DNA from: Girardinichthys multiradiatus
Lineage: Eukaryota; Chordata; Actinopteri; Cyprinodontiformes; Goodeidae
Direction: 5' to 3'
Length of the DNA stretch: 64,000 nt
Assembly (NCBI RefSeq): GCF_021462225.1
Contig: NC_061808.1
Coordinates: 24,403,119 to 24,467,118, forward strand
The translations under genes and the position numbers were made by a program. Positions 12,872-23,444 of the stretch are shown in pieces (position 1 is the stretch's first letter; each line of letters opens with the position of its first letter). Under the pieces are notes generated by a model. That model was not told where the DNA came from. It was given only the letters and a program-made list of their open reading frames with translations, and did no database searches.

Positions 12872-13130
12872 TAGTTCTCGGTGTCCGGGGCTGGGTGCTT
12901 TGGTGTATGCTGGCTCGATCCCGGTGGCTGCTTGCCGGGGCCTGGACCTCTGGGCTCTGTCGGGCCTCTGCTTGGGGGGTGAAATGTCCCGGGGTCTCGG
13001 GTCTCTGGATCCATGGCTGTATCTGCTCGGGTGTAGACGGCTGCTGGCAGGGACTGTGGGCTGGTCGCTGCAGCTCCCTGGGGCTTCTACACTGTGGCTG
13101 TTGGGTGGTTTTTTGGTAAAAAAGCTGTTA

Positions 13131-13600
13131 ATATGAACGTTTATGCAGGTGTAGAAGCAAGCAGGGTGTTATCTTGTATTCTTTTCATCCTTCTTTCTTT
13201 CCTCCATTCTTTTCTCATTCTCTCCTCTTTTCCTTTGCCCCACCTCTCTCTCTTTCATGCTTCTTATTTTTTTCTGTTTCATTTCTCTCCGTAAAAAAAA
13301 AAAACAATATGCAATATAATAGCACAATAACCAAAGTGTGCCAAAAAAGTAACATTGAATGCAGTCACAACAGCATTTATGTAAATCCTTTTGAAGGTGC
13401 TGCGTTTCTAGCCCTTTCAGTATATAGGGTCATAATCACAGGAATTGATGTCTCTCTACTGAGGCAGGTTAGTGTGGGGAGAAGTGTAGATTTTTAAGAC
13501 AAAGAGTACTCCCTGAATTTAGAGAATACACTTTGCTTTGTGGTGTTTGAAAGAGAATTCACATCTCAGCCTGTTAATCAAGATCAAGTTTGGTAAAAAG
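13131..13600 (+). other. mdga2: Intron A-B, between GC-rich repeat and SINE
   Basis: A short AT-rich intronic stretch. It begins with a pyrimidine-rich tract (13180-13290) and an A-run near 13292-13304 that may be the tail of the preceding repeat, and ends with the left target duplication of the SINE (13588-13600). I see nothing else in it. Confidence 0.55.
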
Positions 13601-13962
13601 TCAGTCAGTCATTTTCTACCACTTATTCCATAGTGGGTCACGGGGGAGCTGGTGCCTATCTCCAGCAGTCTATGGGCAAGAGGCGGGGTACACCCTGGAC
13701 AGGTTGCCAGTCCATCGCAGGGCACCACACATACAACCATACACACACTCATTCATACACCTATGGACAATTTAGAGTTACCAATTAACCTAACAGGCAT
13801 GTTTTTGGACTGTGGGAGGAAGCCGGCGTACCCGGTGAGAACCCACGCATGCACAGGGAGAACATGCAAACTCCATGCAGAAAGACCCCAGGCTGGGAAT
13901 TGAACCCAGGACCTTCTTGCTGCAAGGCAACAGTGCTACCAACTGTGCCACCGTGCAGCCCC
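13601..13962 (-). mobile_element. tRNA-derived SINE, full length, copy 1
   Basis: A roughly 360-bp SINE read on the minus strand. Its 5' head, at the high-coordinate end, carries RNA polymerase III promoter motifs: an A box (TGGCACAGTTGG) and a B box (GGTTCAATTCC). The body is conserved, and the 3' tail ends in TCAGTCAGTC-type repeats on the + strand (13600-13610). It is flanked by a target-site duplication of about 13 bp (AGTTTGGTAAAAA, at 13588 and 13963). The design, a tRNA-like head with a LINE-like tail and short tandem end, fits the V-SINE type found in fishes. Three more copies occur in this window, all on the minus strand. Confidence 0.9.
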
Positions 13963-13975
13963 AGTTTGGTAAAAA

Positions 13976-15193
13976 AAAAAGAGAATAATAATAACAGGGC
14001 ATAGAGCTTTTTCTTTAGTCTTAAACAACTCCTACATGTTCCAACGGAGGGTTTAAACCTTGTATTTCTATTGCTTGGAAAAAAAAAAAAACCCTCTTTG
14101 ACTGGACTTGAATCTGGGCTTTGCTGAAATATCATTAATAACAAATGGGGCTGTTTTTAAGCCAGAAAAATGTCCTGTTATCCATTTACAACCACATTTT
14201 CTTCATTCAGTTACCTGTTGGTTGAAAATATTTAACTAAAGCCGCCGCAGAGAAAACAGGCGTAAATAATGTTCACAGAACTCAACATTAAAGTTCCCCC
14301 CATAATTTATCTTCCCTTTACTGTCTGCTAATAATTCCTGGTGCTGAAGCCATTTTGTATATAGTAGTAATCAGTCTTCACATTAATTTGTCCATCCCTC
14401 TTACCCAAGTTTGAGCTTTTTTCATTTCTTTCTTTAGTCCTTAAATTTTCCAAAGAAAATTTCATTCCCTTTAATTTCCCCTCTCTTCCCCTTTAATTTC
14501 CCCACCTTAACCATTTCTACATTACTACCAACCTCATCCCAACTGCTTCAAAGCAGAGGAGGTGACAGAAAGAGAAAGGGTGTGGAATGTGAGGCCCATG
14601 GCTAATGTAATACAATTAAGAGATTATTTGGCTTCTTTGGATTTAAAAGGGTCTAAAAGACAGTGGTGATTGCCATGTTTTCTGGGCAGCTGCAGCATGT
14701 GTCTGACTCATGTTTTAATCTGCCTTCCTTTGCGTTCCTCGTCCCTACACCCACACACTGGAGTCAGCCAGATCAAAGGTTTACATCCTCATCATAACCT
14801 TTTGGGCGAGGCTTGTGGCTGACAGGCCCAGTTGGAATCAAACACACATTCTCAATGAGATAGCCATTTCTGTGGAGAGCTCCCCTACTGAGCCCATCCA
14901 TATTTCTGTAGCTCTGCTGTGAAAATTCTGCAGGAGCCTTTTCTGTGGAGTAATCCTCTCACTGGTAGCAGGCAAGCTGACAAATTTGAGTGCTGTGGTA
15001 ATATGTTTGAATTCGGCACTCTTCTCTCCCTTTTGCCATTGTTAAAGCTGCAAATACATATTCATGTCTTTGACATTTCTCTGGAGCTGTTAGGCCTTTT
15101 TCATAGATATATTTTTATAGAATTCCTGCTTTTAATTAGGATGATGCTTTTGCACATATTTGCATACCAGTGTTGGTTTGGTCTGAGCTGCAG
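13976..15193 (+). other. mdga2: Intron A-B, 3' part
   Basis: Intronic sequence between the SINE and exon B, ending in the acceptor CAG at 15191-15193. No exon or recognisable mobile element is seen. The 14550-14950 stretch is mixed in composition and free of simple repeats, so it could be tested for conservation. Confidence 0.6.
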
Positions 15194-15326
15194 GGGGAAA
15201 CAAAGATCCTGAAGCTGAAGAACCTGCGTCCTCAAGATTATGCCAACTACAGCTGCATTGCCTCCGTCCGAAATGTGTGTGGGATTCCCGACCGCAGCGT
15301 TATCTTCGGGCTCACCAATAAGACAG
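15194..15326 (+). CDS. mdga2: MDGA2 exon B: second half of Ig-like domain 2
   Basis: Follows CAG (15191-15193) in phase 0 and continues exon A directly: ...FFTQ then GETKILKLKNLRP. It has 44 codons plus one base and ends before GTAC, so its outgoing junction is phase 1. It carries the F-strand signature DYANYSC, whose Cys closes the Ig2 disulfide with the Cys of exon A. An extra Cys in RNVCGIPD is characteristic of MDGA Ig2. Two possible N-glycosylation sites are seen: NYS, and NKT at the exon end. Together A and B are 330 bp, a whole domain bounded by phase 1 introns. Open-frame sequence upstream of 15194 is intron. Confidence 0.93.
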
Positions 15327-16249
15327 GTACAGAAAAATATTATTTTATTGTTTAAGTTGAATCTTTCATTTTGCTTGTGTTATCATTTATTTTTAGCTGA
15401 TTACTTTGTTTTTCTATCTACATGTAATAACTTTGTTTAGGTTAAGTTTTTGTTTGTCTCATTTACACAGCTTACTTCTTTTCTGTAACTGTTGTGTTTT
15501 CATGTTTTATATGTGCAAATAATGTAAATCAAATGAACTAAACACACTGATAGGTATATTTTACACACCACTTACTATTCTATATAGAGATGCACAAATC
15601 TGTTTTTTGTGAAGCTTTAACTTGTCTTCGACACTCAAATTTATCTTAAAGGGAACAACATAGCAGTGAAATTGTTATTTTCTAGTCTTTTACAGTGAGT
15701 GCTTATTGATTGTTGTATTAGAGGCAGAGGCTATTTCACAAGAGTACCATTTTTAGAGTTGACATTTTAAAATAATTTTAGCATCTTGCTGTATTTCAGT
15801 GATTAGTGCAGTTAGCATTGCTAAAACAACAGTCTCTGTGTGTATATTTAGAGAATGGGCGGCTATACTTTGTCTTTGAAAGTTTGACAAACCTGCCAAC
15901 ATTTACAGATTTCATGACAGAGGTTCAAAGCTTGAGAGGATAATAGAAATGACCCAACTTTGCTGAAGGCCTACTCTCTTTAGTCTATCGGTTATGTAGT
16001 ACACGTCTTGCTCTCCCTCACTTTACCATAGTCTAAATTAACCACAGACAATTTTTTGGCTTCTTATAGAAGGTACAGTTGTTTTTAAATAAAAATGTGT
16101 CTTACATCTGATCACCCCATTCTGGTCACAAGCTGATTTCTCGTGGATTTTTCTGATATATAGTCTGAAGAAAAAGTTAAATTAAAAACATGTTTATGCA
16201 CCTGCGTGAATAACTATAGATTAGACATGAGGATACAATGTTTCCACAG
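15327..16249 (+). other. mdga2: Intron B-C (923 bp)
   Basis: A phase 1 intron with GT at 15327 and AG at 16248-16249. It is AT-rich. I see no repeat, exon or RNA gene in it. Confidence 0.8.
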
Positions 16250-16519
16250 CATCTCCATCTATCAAACTGCTGGTGGAGGATCCAATCGTGGTTAATCCCG
16301 GTCAGACCGTGTCCCTGGTCTGCATCACCACAGGAGGGGAGCCACCCCCTATCCTCACCTGGGTCAGCAGTAACGACACCCTGCCACAGAGGAGCGTAGT
16401 AAATGGGGGCACACTCACACTTCCCGCCATCACCTCAGATGAGGCTGGGGTTTACAGTTGCGTGGCCAGCAACAATGTGGGAAACCCAGCCAAGAAGTCA
16501 ACCACCATTGTGGTGCGAG
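16250..16519 (+). CDS. mdga2: MDGA2 exon C: Ig-like domain 3
   Basis: A single exon encoding all of Ig3. The first two bases (CA) join the last G of exon B to give Ala, and the exon then runs 89 codons plus one base. Features in order: linker SPSIKLLVEDPIVVNPG, B-strand Cys (SLVCITTGG), core Trp (LTWVSS), the F-strand motif DEAGVYSC with the second Cys, and the closing NVGNPAKKST block that is near-invariant in MDGA proteins. NDT is a possible N-glycosylation site. Both flanking introns are phase 1 and the length is 270 bp, so skipping this exon would keep the reading frame. The intron-side residues GRKA after 16519 are not part of the protein. Confidence 0.95.
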
Positions 16520-18474
16520 GTAGGAAAGCATGACTGCATGTCAAAATATTCAGTGTATAAAGTACAACTAAGTCATTAAACAAGATGGGTTGTTATTGCA
16601 GATTAGGACATCAAACATCGCCTCAAAGTGATGCTATGAATTAGCCCTGCGTGCTTTGTAGTAAGCTAGTCTTGACTAAAACATTGAAAATAGTCCATAG
16701 TTTGTGTTTTTGGCATTAAGATCGTGATTTAAATATTATTGTTTATATCATTTGAAATCAGCCACTACTCTTTGCTTGTACTGAAATGAAAATATCACTG
16801 AAGTAGTTTTTGGGTTTAAGAATATTTTTAAAGCCATATATTTAACTTGTTTTGTGGATGTCTGGTTGTGCAGTACTGTGAAAATGTGCTAGGTGACTCC
16901 TAGTTTCCTTGTACCTTTTTGGATGGCTTTTTCTACCTACAAATGTGGACAAGTAAACAACAAAAGTAGAATTGTCAGGACTAAAAATGTGTCTGTAGGA
17001 GATGAAAAGTAATCTATTTTAACAAACAAGAAAAAAAAAAAAACCTAATCCAATACATCTGACACAGTAACTGAGAGTATCATCATTCTTCAGCGGATAC
17101 CCCAAGTTTTCAACGAACACCCTCTTGGAGCTGAAATTGTTTCATCAAAATGTATTACCTTAAGTACTATAGGAAAAACGTATGTCATTTTGACAGTGCT
17201 ATTAATAACTGCCAAAGATCCAATTTAGAAAAGGTTTTTTTCTATGTTGTTTTTAACAACACTGCTAATTAACATAATTCTGGACAGAAATTAATGACAG
17301 AAATTAATCAGTCGTTCCATAAAGAAAAACGTCAGCATACCTTTAGAAAACCTTTACACCAGTTACTCAGATTATTTGGAGACATTACTGGAAGGTCTGA
17401 CTACTTGAAAGTAACATATAAGGAAATAAGGGATGACTCAAGACTTGTGCACTGTACTTTATAGTAACACAGAGAGAGTGGAATGTAAACTATTGTTTCT
17501 TCATTATATCTGGAAGTGTAATTACTAGAAAAAGGGTTTTTCACTTTGGTACTAAGCAAGGAATTAATGAATTATTTTTAGATTTGGTACAATTCTCCAT
17601 GCTACATTTCATAAATTATATTGATTTAGAAGTTCGTAGTTATTAATGTTTATTTTTTTGAATTACGGTAGGGTTACTCACTTATAAGGAAGAAAGACAA
17701 AGAGCTTTTCAAAAAGAATGTGAAGATTCTCAACATTACAATATTGCTTCACCTAATTTCACAATTTGTATTAAACCCTCCATTTTAAAAGTTGCCCTTA
17801 TAGATGTGCATGTTTGTGGCCTGTTTGAGGTGTGCCATCAGTATAAGAAAGAATCGCATAAAATAAGAAGACGTTCTCGTAGCTGGCGGAGAAAACGGTT
17901 TACGATTACCTCACCAAAGGTACAGAAAGAGGGCAACTTATCGGGACTTTTGTAGCATCTTATTTTTTGCCTTGTATTTCTTTCAATTCTAAGTTTTTTT
18001 TTGCACATCCTCCTGGAAAAAAATATTGTTTTACCTACAAATCTTCATCACATCCTTAGTTACTGTTGAATTGCCAAGCAGAATGCAAAAGAATAGCAAG
18101 CATGAACCCATTAATTAAAATCACTGATTGAAGTGCTAGTTTACAGGAAAACAGCAGGTCTAAGGTCATTTGTGGCTTTTTGGTCATTATCAGAAATGTT
18201 ATTTTTCCCTGCTGCTCTCCACCTGAATGGCATCAGTAGCAGATGGTGGCTATAGCTCATTATAGAAATAATAATTGTTTATTGAGAAATAGCTTTTAAT
18301 GCTTTTTATTATGCCCGTTTATGGATTCTCAGTCTTGAATCTGGGACTTTATATAAACAACAAACCATAAAACTTTTACCATGCAACCTGCTCAGATCGA
18401 CCAGGATTTCACAAAGTGTTTAACGTCTGAACTAATAAACTGTTGTTACAAACCTTCATTGCCAAAGCAGTCAT
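16520..18474 (+). other. mdga2: Intron C-D, first part
   Basis: The start of the 24.9 kb intron (donor GT at 16520). It is AT-rich with short A-runs (for example around 17030-17043). I find no exon, RNA gene or mobile element I can name. Confidence 0.6.
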
Positions 18475-19275
18475 ATATCTTTCACTATTCCACATCACAA
18501 ACAAATTTTAATGTATGTTATTGGGATTTCATGTGATAGACTGATAGATTATAAGCAATTGGGAATTGCATGGAAAACAATATGTCGTTTTCAAACTGTT
18601 TTTTACATCTGAAAAGTGTGGGTTGCAGTTGTATTAATAGCCCTAAAAACATTGCAACCATTTGCATCCAATTTTCCCTAACTTGTAAATAAACTCCACC
18701 TGTCTATAATTTAAACTCAGTACAAACACAGCTGTCCTGTGAAGGCCTCAGAGGTTTATTAGAAATCATTAGTGGTGGCTTCATAATGCTGTGGGGATAC
18801 TTTTCTCCACCAGGGACAAGAAGGCCAATGGTAAGATTAATGGAACTAAATAAAGTGCAGCCATTAAGGGAAACTGTTAGAGGCTGTAAAAGACTGCAGA
18901 GTGTTTCAGAGGTTCACCTTCCACAATCTCATTGATAATTTGTGGCAAGACTTGAAAATTACTTTGAACAGAGGCTTTACATCCAATCTGAGCTTAAGCC
19001 ACTTTGCAATAAGAATGGGCAAAACTTATTTCTCTTGATGTACAAAGCCTTTATAGACACACCCCAAAAGACTTATTAGCTGATGTTGCCAAGAAAGTTG
19101 GCAAGAAAAACGATGGACTCAGAGGGACGGAATACAGATGTGCTTCATGTTTTGTATTTAAAAATAATTCTGCAATACTTAATATTTTGGTCAGGCAAAT
19201 AAAATCCCAACAAAATATATTCACGTTTACGGTTATCAAAATGAGAAGAAATTCAATTGGTTTAAGGCACTTTAA
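18475..19275 (+). mobile_element. Tc1-like relic, internally deleted
   Basis: A decayed Tc1-like element. The left end (18475-18550) and right end (19196-19275) are imperfect inverted repeats built around a TTGGGATTT(C/T)AT core, as in a common fish Tc1 family. On the + strand, fragments of transposase survive: the GGxIMLWGxF block appears around 18773-18805 and a NLIDNLWQDLK-like block around 18931-18960, equivalent to NPIENLW. Much of the coding region is missing and no open frame remains. Edges are approximate. Confidence 0.65.
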
Positions 19276-20834
19276 GCTTGAGTTAAAGAGTGTGTGTCAC
19301 TAGCCTTTTATTTCCCATTGTGGATGAATACAAAGATGTATTAATTTCTGGAAACACTACAAAGGAAACATAATTAAACCAGAAGCTTTAAGGCAAAATA
19401 CCTGTATTGTTCTGCATTTTAACTTTCTAGATAGCATCTCACACACATACAGATGAGCATATTTAAATCAGAACTCAGCAGACAAGCTCACAAATGAAAG
19501 TTTCATGCCATTTTCTCCATTCATCGCAGATATTATGCTACAGCTCCATCATCAGGTCGCCTCTGTGCTCAGTCTGTTTGGAGGCTTTTATTTATGCAGC
19601 CATACAGTGAGAGGGATGAAAATCAAATCCCCCACAAATCATTCCCAACGGCCCCCCTCGACAGATAAGCCCCTTCTCTGTATTGTGAAAGTGCCCGCAC
19701 AGCTGAGGACTTAAGAACTGAGAGGCTTATATCAAAGAGAAGATGTCAGGTGTCGCATGGGAGCAAATAAGTCAGAGTGTGCTGACTGTTGGCAATCGGT
19801 GCAATACATATCCTACATCTGATCAAAAAATCACAGCAGCTTGAAATATATATGACTTTTGAATATGAAATTGGTGATTTGACAGATCTGAATAAAGATG
19901 TTGGAAAATTGCACTTGTTAAACAATAAACAGACTGAATATGCATTATTCTGATTGACTAAAAGTCTAGCAGGATAAGTAGGCACTGATTTTTTTCATGT
20001 GCCACTTTAAGGAAAAACAAAGATTCCTTTCGTACAGGCTGCCAGCATTTGGCTTCATTAATACATCATATCGGCTTCCTGATATCTCCCTGAATTACAT
20101 AACTGCAAAATCAGGTACAAGCATTTCTGATTGATCATTGTGATGTTAACCTTGTATGATTTAAAATCCTGAAAACACTCTGCAACCTTAGTTTTGCCCT
20201 GTAATTCAGCATAAAAAGTCAAATTAAATGTCAAAACGTGGCACAGGAGTAGAGAGATGAATTAACAAACCTCAAAATATTGTATCCTACGTATTTCCAA
20301 ATCAATAAGTCATGAGGGAGGGAAACAAACTAAAATGAGCACAGATAGCAGGGAAGGTAATGCTGAAATGACACAGTTAATCAATGTGTGACAAAGGAAA
20401 TTGAGGATCAGTAAAAACAGAAAATAAATTGGGGACATTTTCATCAGATCGATGATCGTTACTCTTGTCAGTGCCATTGATAGATGAGAAGACAGTCACT
20501 AAAGGATGTGGTGAGATGACATAATGTTTACTGACGCTCTGTAAAACATCATGTGGTGTCAAAGTGAAAATACACCAAGCTCCATAAAAGCCATTAAAAT
20601 AGCAGATGTTTATCCTGCTTATATGTCAGGTGCTTCACCTATTAGAAACAAAACAATCATCCCCCTCAAGCTGTCACAAGAGGGGGATGTTTGGCACTAC
20701 AGCTAACAAGGGGTGGGATTAGCATGTCCTGATGCATCTCTGGATCTTCTTCTGGGGCTGATGAGCTGTCAGATGTCCGAGCAGCCCTGACATCAGTGCA
20801 GAATTGTGTCACAATTTAAACTTATCTTTTATTT
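19276..20834 (+). other. mdga2: Intron C-D, 19.3-20.8 kb
   Basis: Intronic sequence without a recognisable gene or mobile element. A perfect 10-bp-stem hairpin lies at 20658-20689 (CATCCCCCTC with its complement around a 12-base loop). The 19.4-19.75 kb part is mixed in composition and repeat-free. Confidence 0.55.
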
Positions 20835-21229
20835 CAAATAGGTTTATTTATATAGAGCCACATTACAGCAGATCTCATCTCAAGGCACATGTAAGCACTT
20901 TGAAAGACAAACAACTCTAATTCATCTCTAAATATATAGTATCCAGATAGTTTTCAGATCACTCCATTTTGTCCCGAGAAAGTGCTGTCTTATGTCTATA
21001 TAAGTGTATATATCTATACTTAATTGGGTTTATGCTGTGAGTAACATTCTTTGTTTGTTCTCTCAATCTCGGCCAATAAAGCTGATTGTGAAACATTTTG
21101 ATTCCTCTGAAACATTTAGTCCGATTCATATAAAAAAAATAAAAGAAAACCTGAGAGCAGAGTGTACCGTAGTCAAATTTCTTGTTTGTATGTACGAGCT
21201 TGAAAATAAAGCTGATTCTGATTCAAAAT
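20835..21229 (+). repeat. Fish repeat fragments, including LINE 3' tails
   Basis: Short pieces of familiar fish repeats. At 20838-20890 there is a TTTATTTATATAG...ATCTCAAGGCAC segment. At 21070-21085 and 21200-21225 the motif AATAAAGCTGATTCTGATTC or a variant occurs twice, which I associate with 3' ends of fish non-LTR retrotransposons. No coding part is attached. The family is uncertain. Confidence 0.45.
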
Positions 21230-21973
21230 AGTAGCCGCAGCTAATATTGCTGTATTTGCTGATTGTTTTGGCTCTTTGCTAACTTTCACCCTTGACGTTT
21301 TTGGTCATTCCATGCCCAATTAATCCCAGTTGGGAAATTGACTAATTGTCTACCAATGGATATTTTGTACCCACCATGAACCAAACCTTTCCTGCCAGGG
21401 TGATGCTGCTGTCCCTCTCCACTTCTCTTTCTGGCATTTTGTTGACTTTTCAAAACAATGGGCTAAGGCACGTAGGTGCAGTCTCTGAAAGAGATGGAAG
21501 CACAGACAAGTTGGAAGACCTTACATAAGAGCATACTTGCAAAATGGAATATGCCAAAAGTAATTGAATAAACAAGAATATTTTTTGACGATAACTTTGT
21601 TTTTGTAATCATTCGAAGCCCAACCCAATATTGAACAATCATTTCAATTAAATGTACAGCCCAATAGGCCACTGTATATTTATGCCTCATGTCCCCCGGC
21701 AGCTGGTCGCGTAGACTGTCTATCATCACTAGATCATACCCTCATGCTACAAAGCTGGCCAACCCTTACATAAGTCTGTGTTACAGACGGAAAGTCTTGC
21801 TTTCAGCTCAGAGGTGTGGCTGTTTGACTTCACACCCCTACCAATTCAGTCTCTTTAGAAAATACACAGAGACATTGAAAAGCCATCAAACTCCTGGCTT
21901 TCAGTGTTTTATGTTATCTTGACAGCAATCCCTCCTCCTTGGCAAGCATGTGGCGACAGTGGAGAGGAACTAC
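21230..21973 (+). other. mdga2: Intron C-D, 21.2-22.0 kb
   Basis: Intronic sequence between the LINE tail fragments and the first LTR. I see no gene or identifiable repeat. Confidence 0.55.
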
Positions 21974-23000
21974 TTGTCACGGTGGGGTTTTGGAGTGGAC
22001 CGAAGCGCAGACAAGAGCTTGGAAGCAGCATTTCAAAAAGCAGTCTCTCAGCTTTAATCAAAAAAAAGTCAAAACGTAACAAAAACACTGCAGGTACTGA
22101 ACAGGGTCGAGATCCAAACACTTACATTACAGACACTGCAGGAACATGGAGACTCAAGGCAGGGATGAGGATAAAGGGTCGAGTTGTAACGCAAAGAACC
22201 CACAAAAACATAATGAAACAAAACAACTAATATGCAGAGAGAAAACAAAGGCAGGTAATTAAAGGAACTAAGGACAGGTGAGGCAAGGAGGCAGGAAGGC
22301 AGAGGGAACAGGTGAACCTAATACAAGTAATTAACAAGACACCGAGCAGACCTAAAACAAAACTATAAACAAAGATAAAAATAAAGCATAAGAATCAGGG
22401 ATAAACATGAACTGAAGGAAACTGAGAAACTGAAGGGAACATAAGAAACACCAAATCTAAGAACGAACAAGGAACCCATAAAGCAAACCAGATTACAGAG
22501 TAATGAAACCTAACACCACACAGACTGAACAGACAGGAAGGGAAGCAGAGAACCAAGGACTAGGATGTAAACAAACAAAATGTAAACAATAAGAAAACAC
22601 AACCTAACCAGAGGTGCTGGAGAAATATGATAATCAGTAAACAAAACAAAACAAAACACAAAGTCCAAAATGTCACATCCTGACAGTACCTCCCCCTCGA
22701 GGTCAGATTCCAGATGACCAAAAGCGGCACACAATGTCCAAAACAAAAACAACCCAACCAGGGTGGGCGGAGGGGGCCTCGGACGGAGGGCGAGAGTCCA
22801 AAAACAAAAACCCTAGATCCAGAGGCCAGGGGCACATAAAAAACAAGGGTCCAACAATTTGGCTGCTAATGAGCCAGAAACAGGGCAGCAGACGATCAGG
22901 AGGCCTGCCATGGAATAGCCAAAGGCAGGGCAGCAGGCGTCTAGGAAACCGGCGGCGACAGAGATGCATGCAGTCCGGAGGCCGGCGGTGAAGTGGCCTT
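21974..23000 (-). mobile_element. Gypsy-like LTR retrotransposon remnant A: 3' LTR plus about 300 bp
   Basis: On the minus strand, an LTR of about 712 bp (21974-22685) starts TGTCAGGATG and ends CCGTGACA, the TG...CA form expected of an LTR. Immediately upstream of it in element sense is a polypurine tract (GAGGGGGAGGTAC, at 22686-22699), where plus-strand DNA synthesis is primed, so this is the 3' LTR. About 300 bp of internal sequence follows to near 23000 and then stops. No gag or pol domain is present. The class is inferred from LTR form and polypurine tract; Ty3/gypsy is my best guess. Confidence 0.65.
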
Positions 23001-23444
23001 ATTGTATCCTGCATGAGGGACTTACTTTTCTAAATACCAGTGCTTCTGTGATGGACAATTGTTTTCTACTTTTTTTAAAGAATAGTTTCTCTATTGTTTG
23101 CTCATGCTTCTACAGCACAGTGGAGGCCTTTTATCTGATTTTAACTAGTACAGATGTTTGCTGTGCAGAAAAACAAGCTTATGGATTTTCTCTGAATCAA
23201 CTGTGAGCTGGCTGGAAATGTGTTGCGTAAAATTTCCTTGAATACTGTTAAATGTTGCAATTTCTAATCAACTAAGTGTGTTTGTAAGGGAAATTCACCT
23301 AAAGAAGGAAAGGTTTCATAAAATGTTTGACAGTCCAACTTGGATCTTGAGACATCGATCAATTATAAATTGTTGTTATAAATTTGAAATAACAATTATC
23401 TTCTTAATGTAAAAGTGCTGGAATGTGATTTGGACATTGTGCTA
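23001..23444 (+). other. mdga2: Intron C-D, between the two LTR remnants
   Basis: AT-rich intronic spacer between remnant A and remnant B. I see nothing identifiable in it. Confidence 0.5.

Larger units (their letters stand above)
10405..13130. repeat. GC-rich dispersed repeat, split by a Tc1-like element
   Basis: A block of GC- and G/T-rich sequence at about 10405-11257 resumes at about 12874-13130 and stands out sharply from the AT-rich intron. The two parts are separated by a complete Tc1-like element with a TA duplication, so they were one repeat before the insertion. The + strand has many G-runs, including eight Gs around 10491-10498. Overlapping open frames exist on both strands and in several phases, which is what low-stop GC-rich DNA produces by chance; none resembles a known protein. 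A pyrimidine-rich tract (13180-13290) and an A-run follow the right edge and may belong to its tail. The family is not identified, and the edges are set by composition only. Confidence 0.6.

Noticed and set aside
13940..13962. A tRNA gene on the minus strand
   Set aside because: The A and B boxes belong to the head of a SINE. No complete cloverleaf is seen, the same head recurs in other copies, and target duplications flank it.
13785..14144. Minus-strand frames reading CTVAQLVALLPCSKKVLGSIP and similar
   Set aside because: This peptide is a translation of the tRNA-derived SINE and recurs at 33864-34100 and 35412-35612. It is not a gene.
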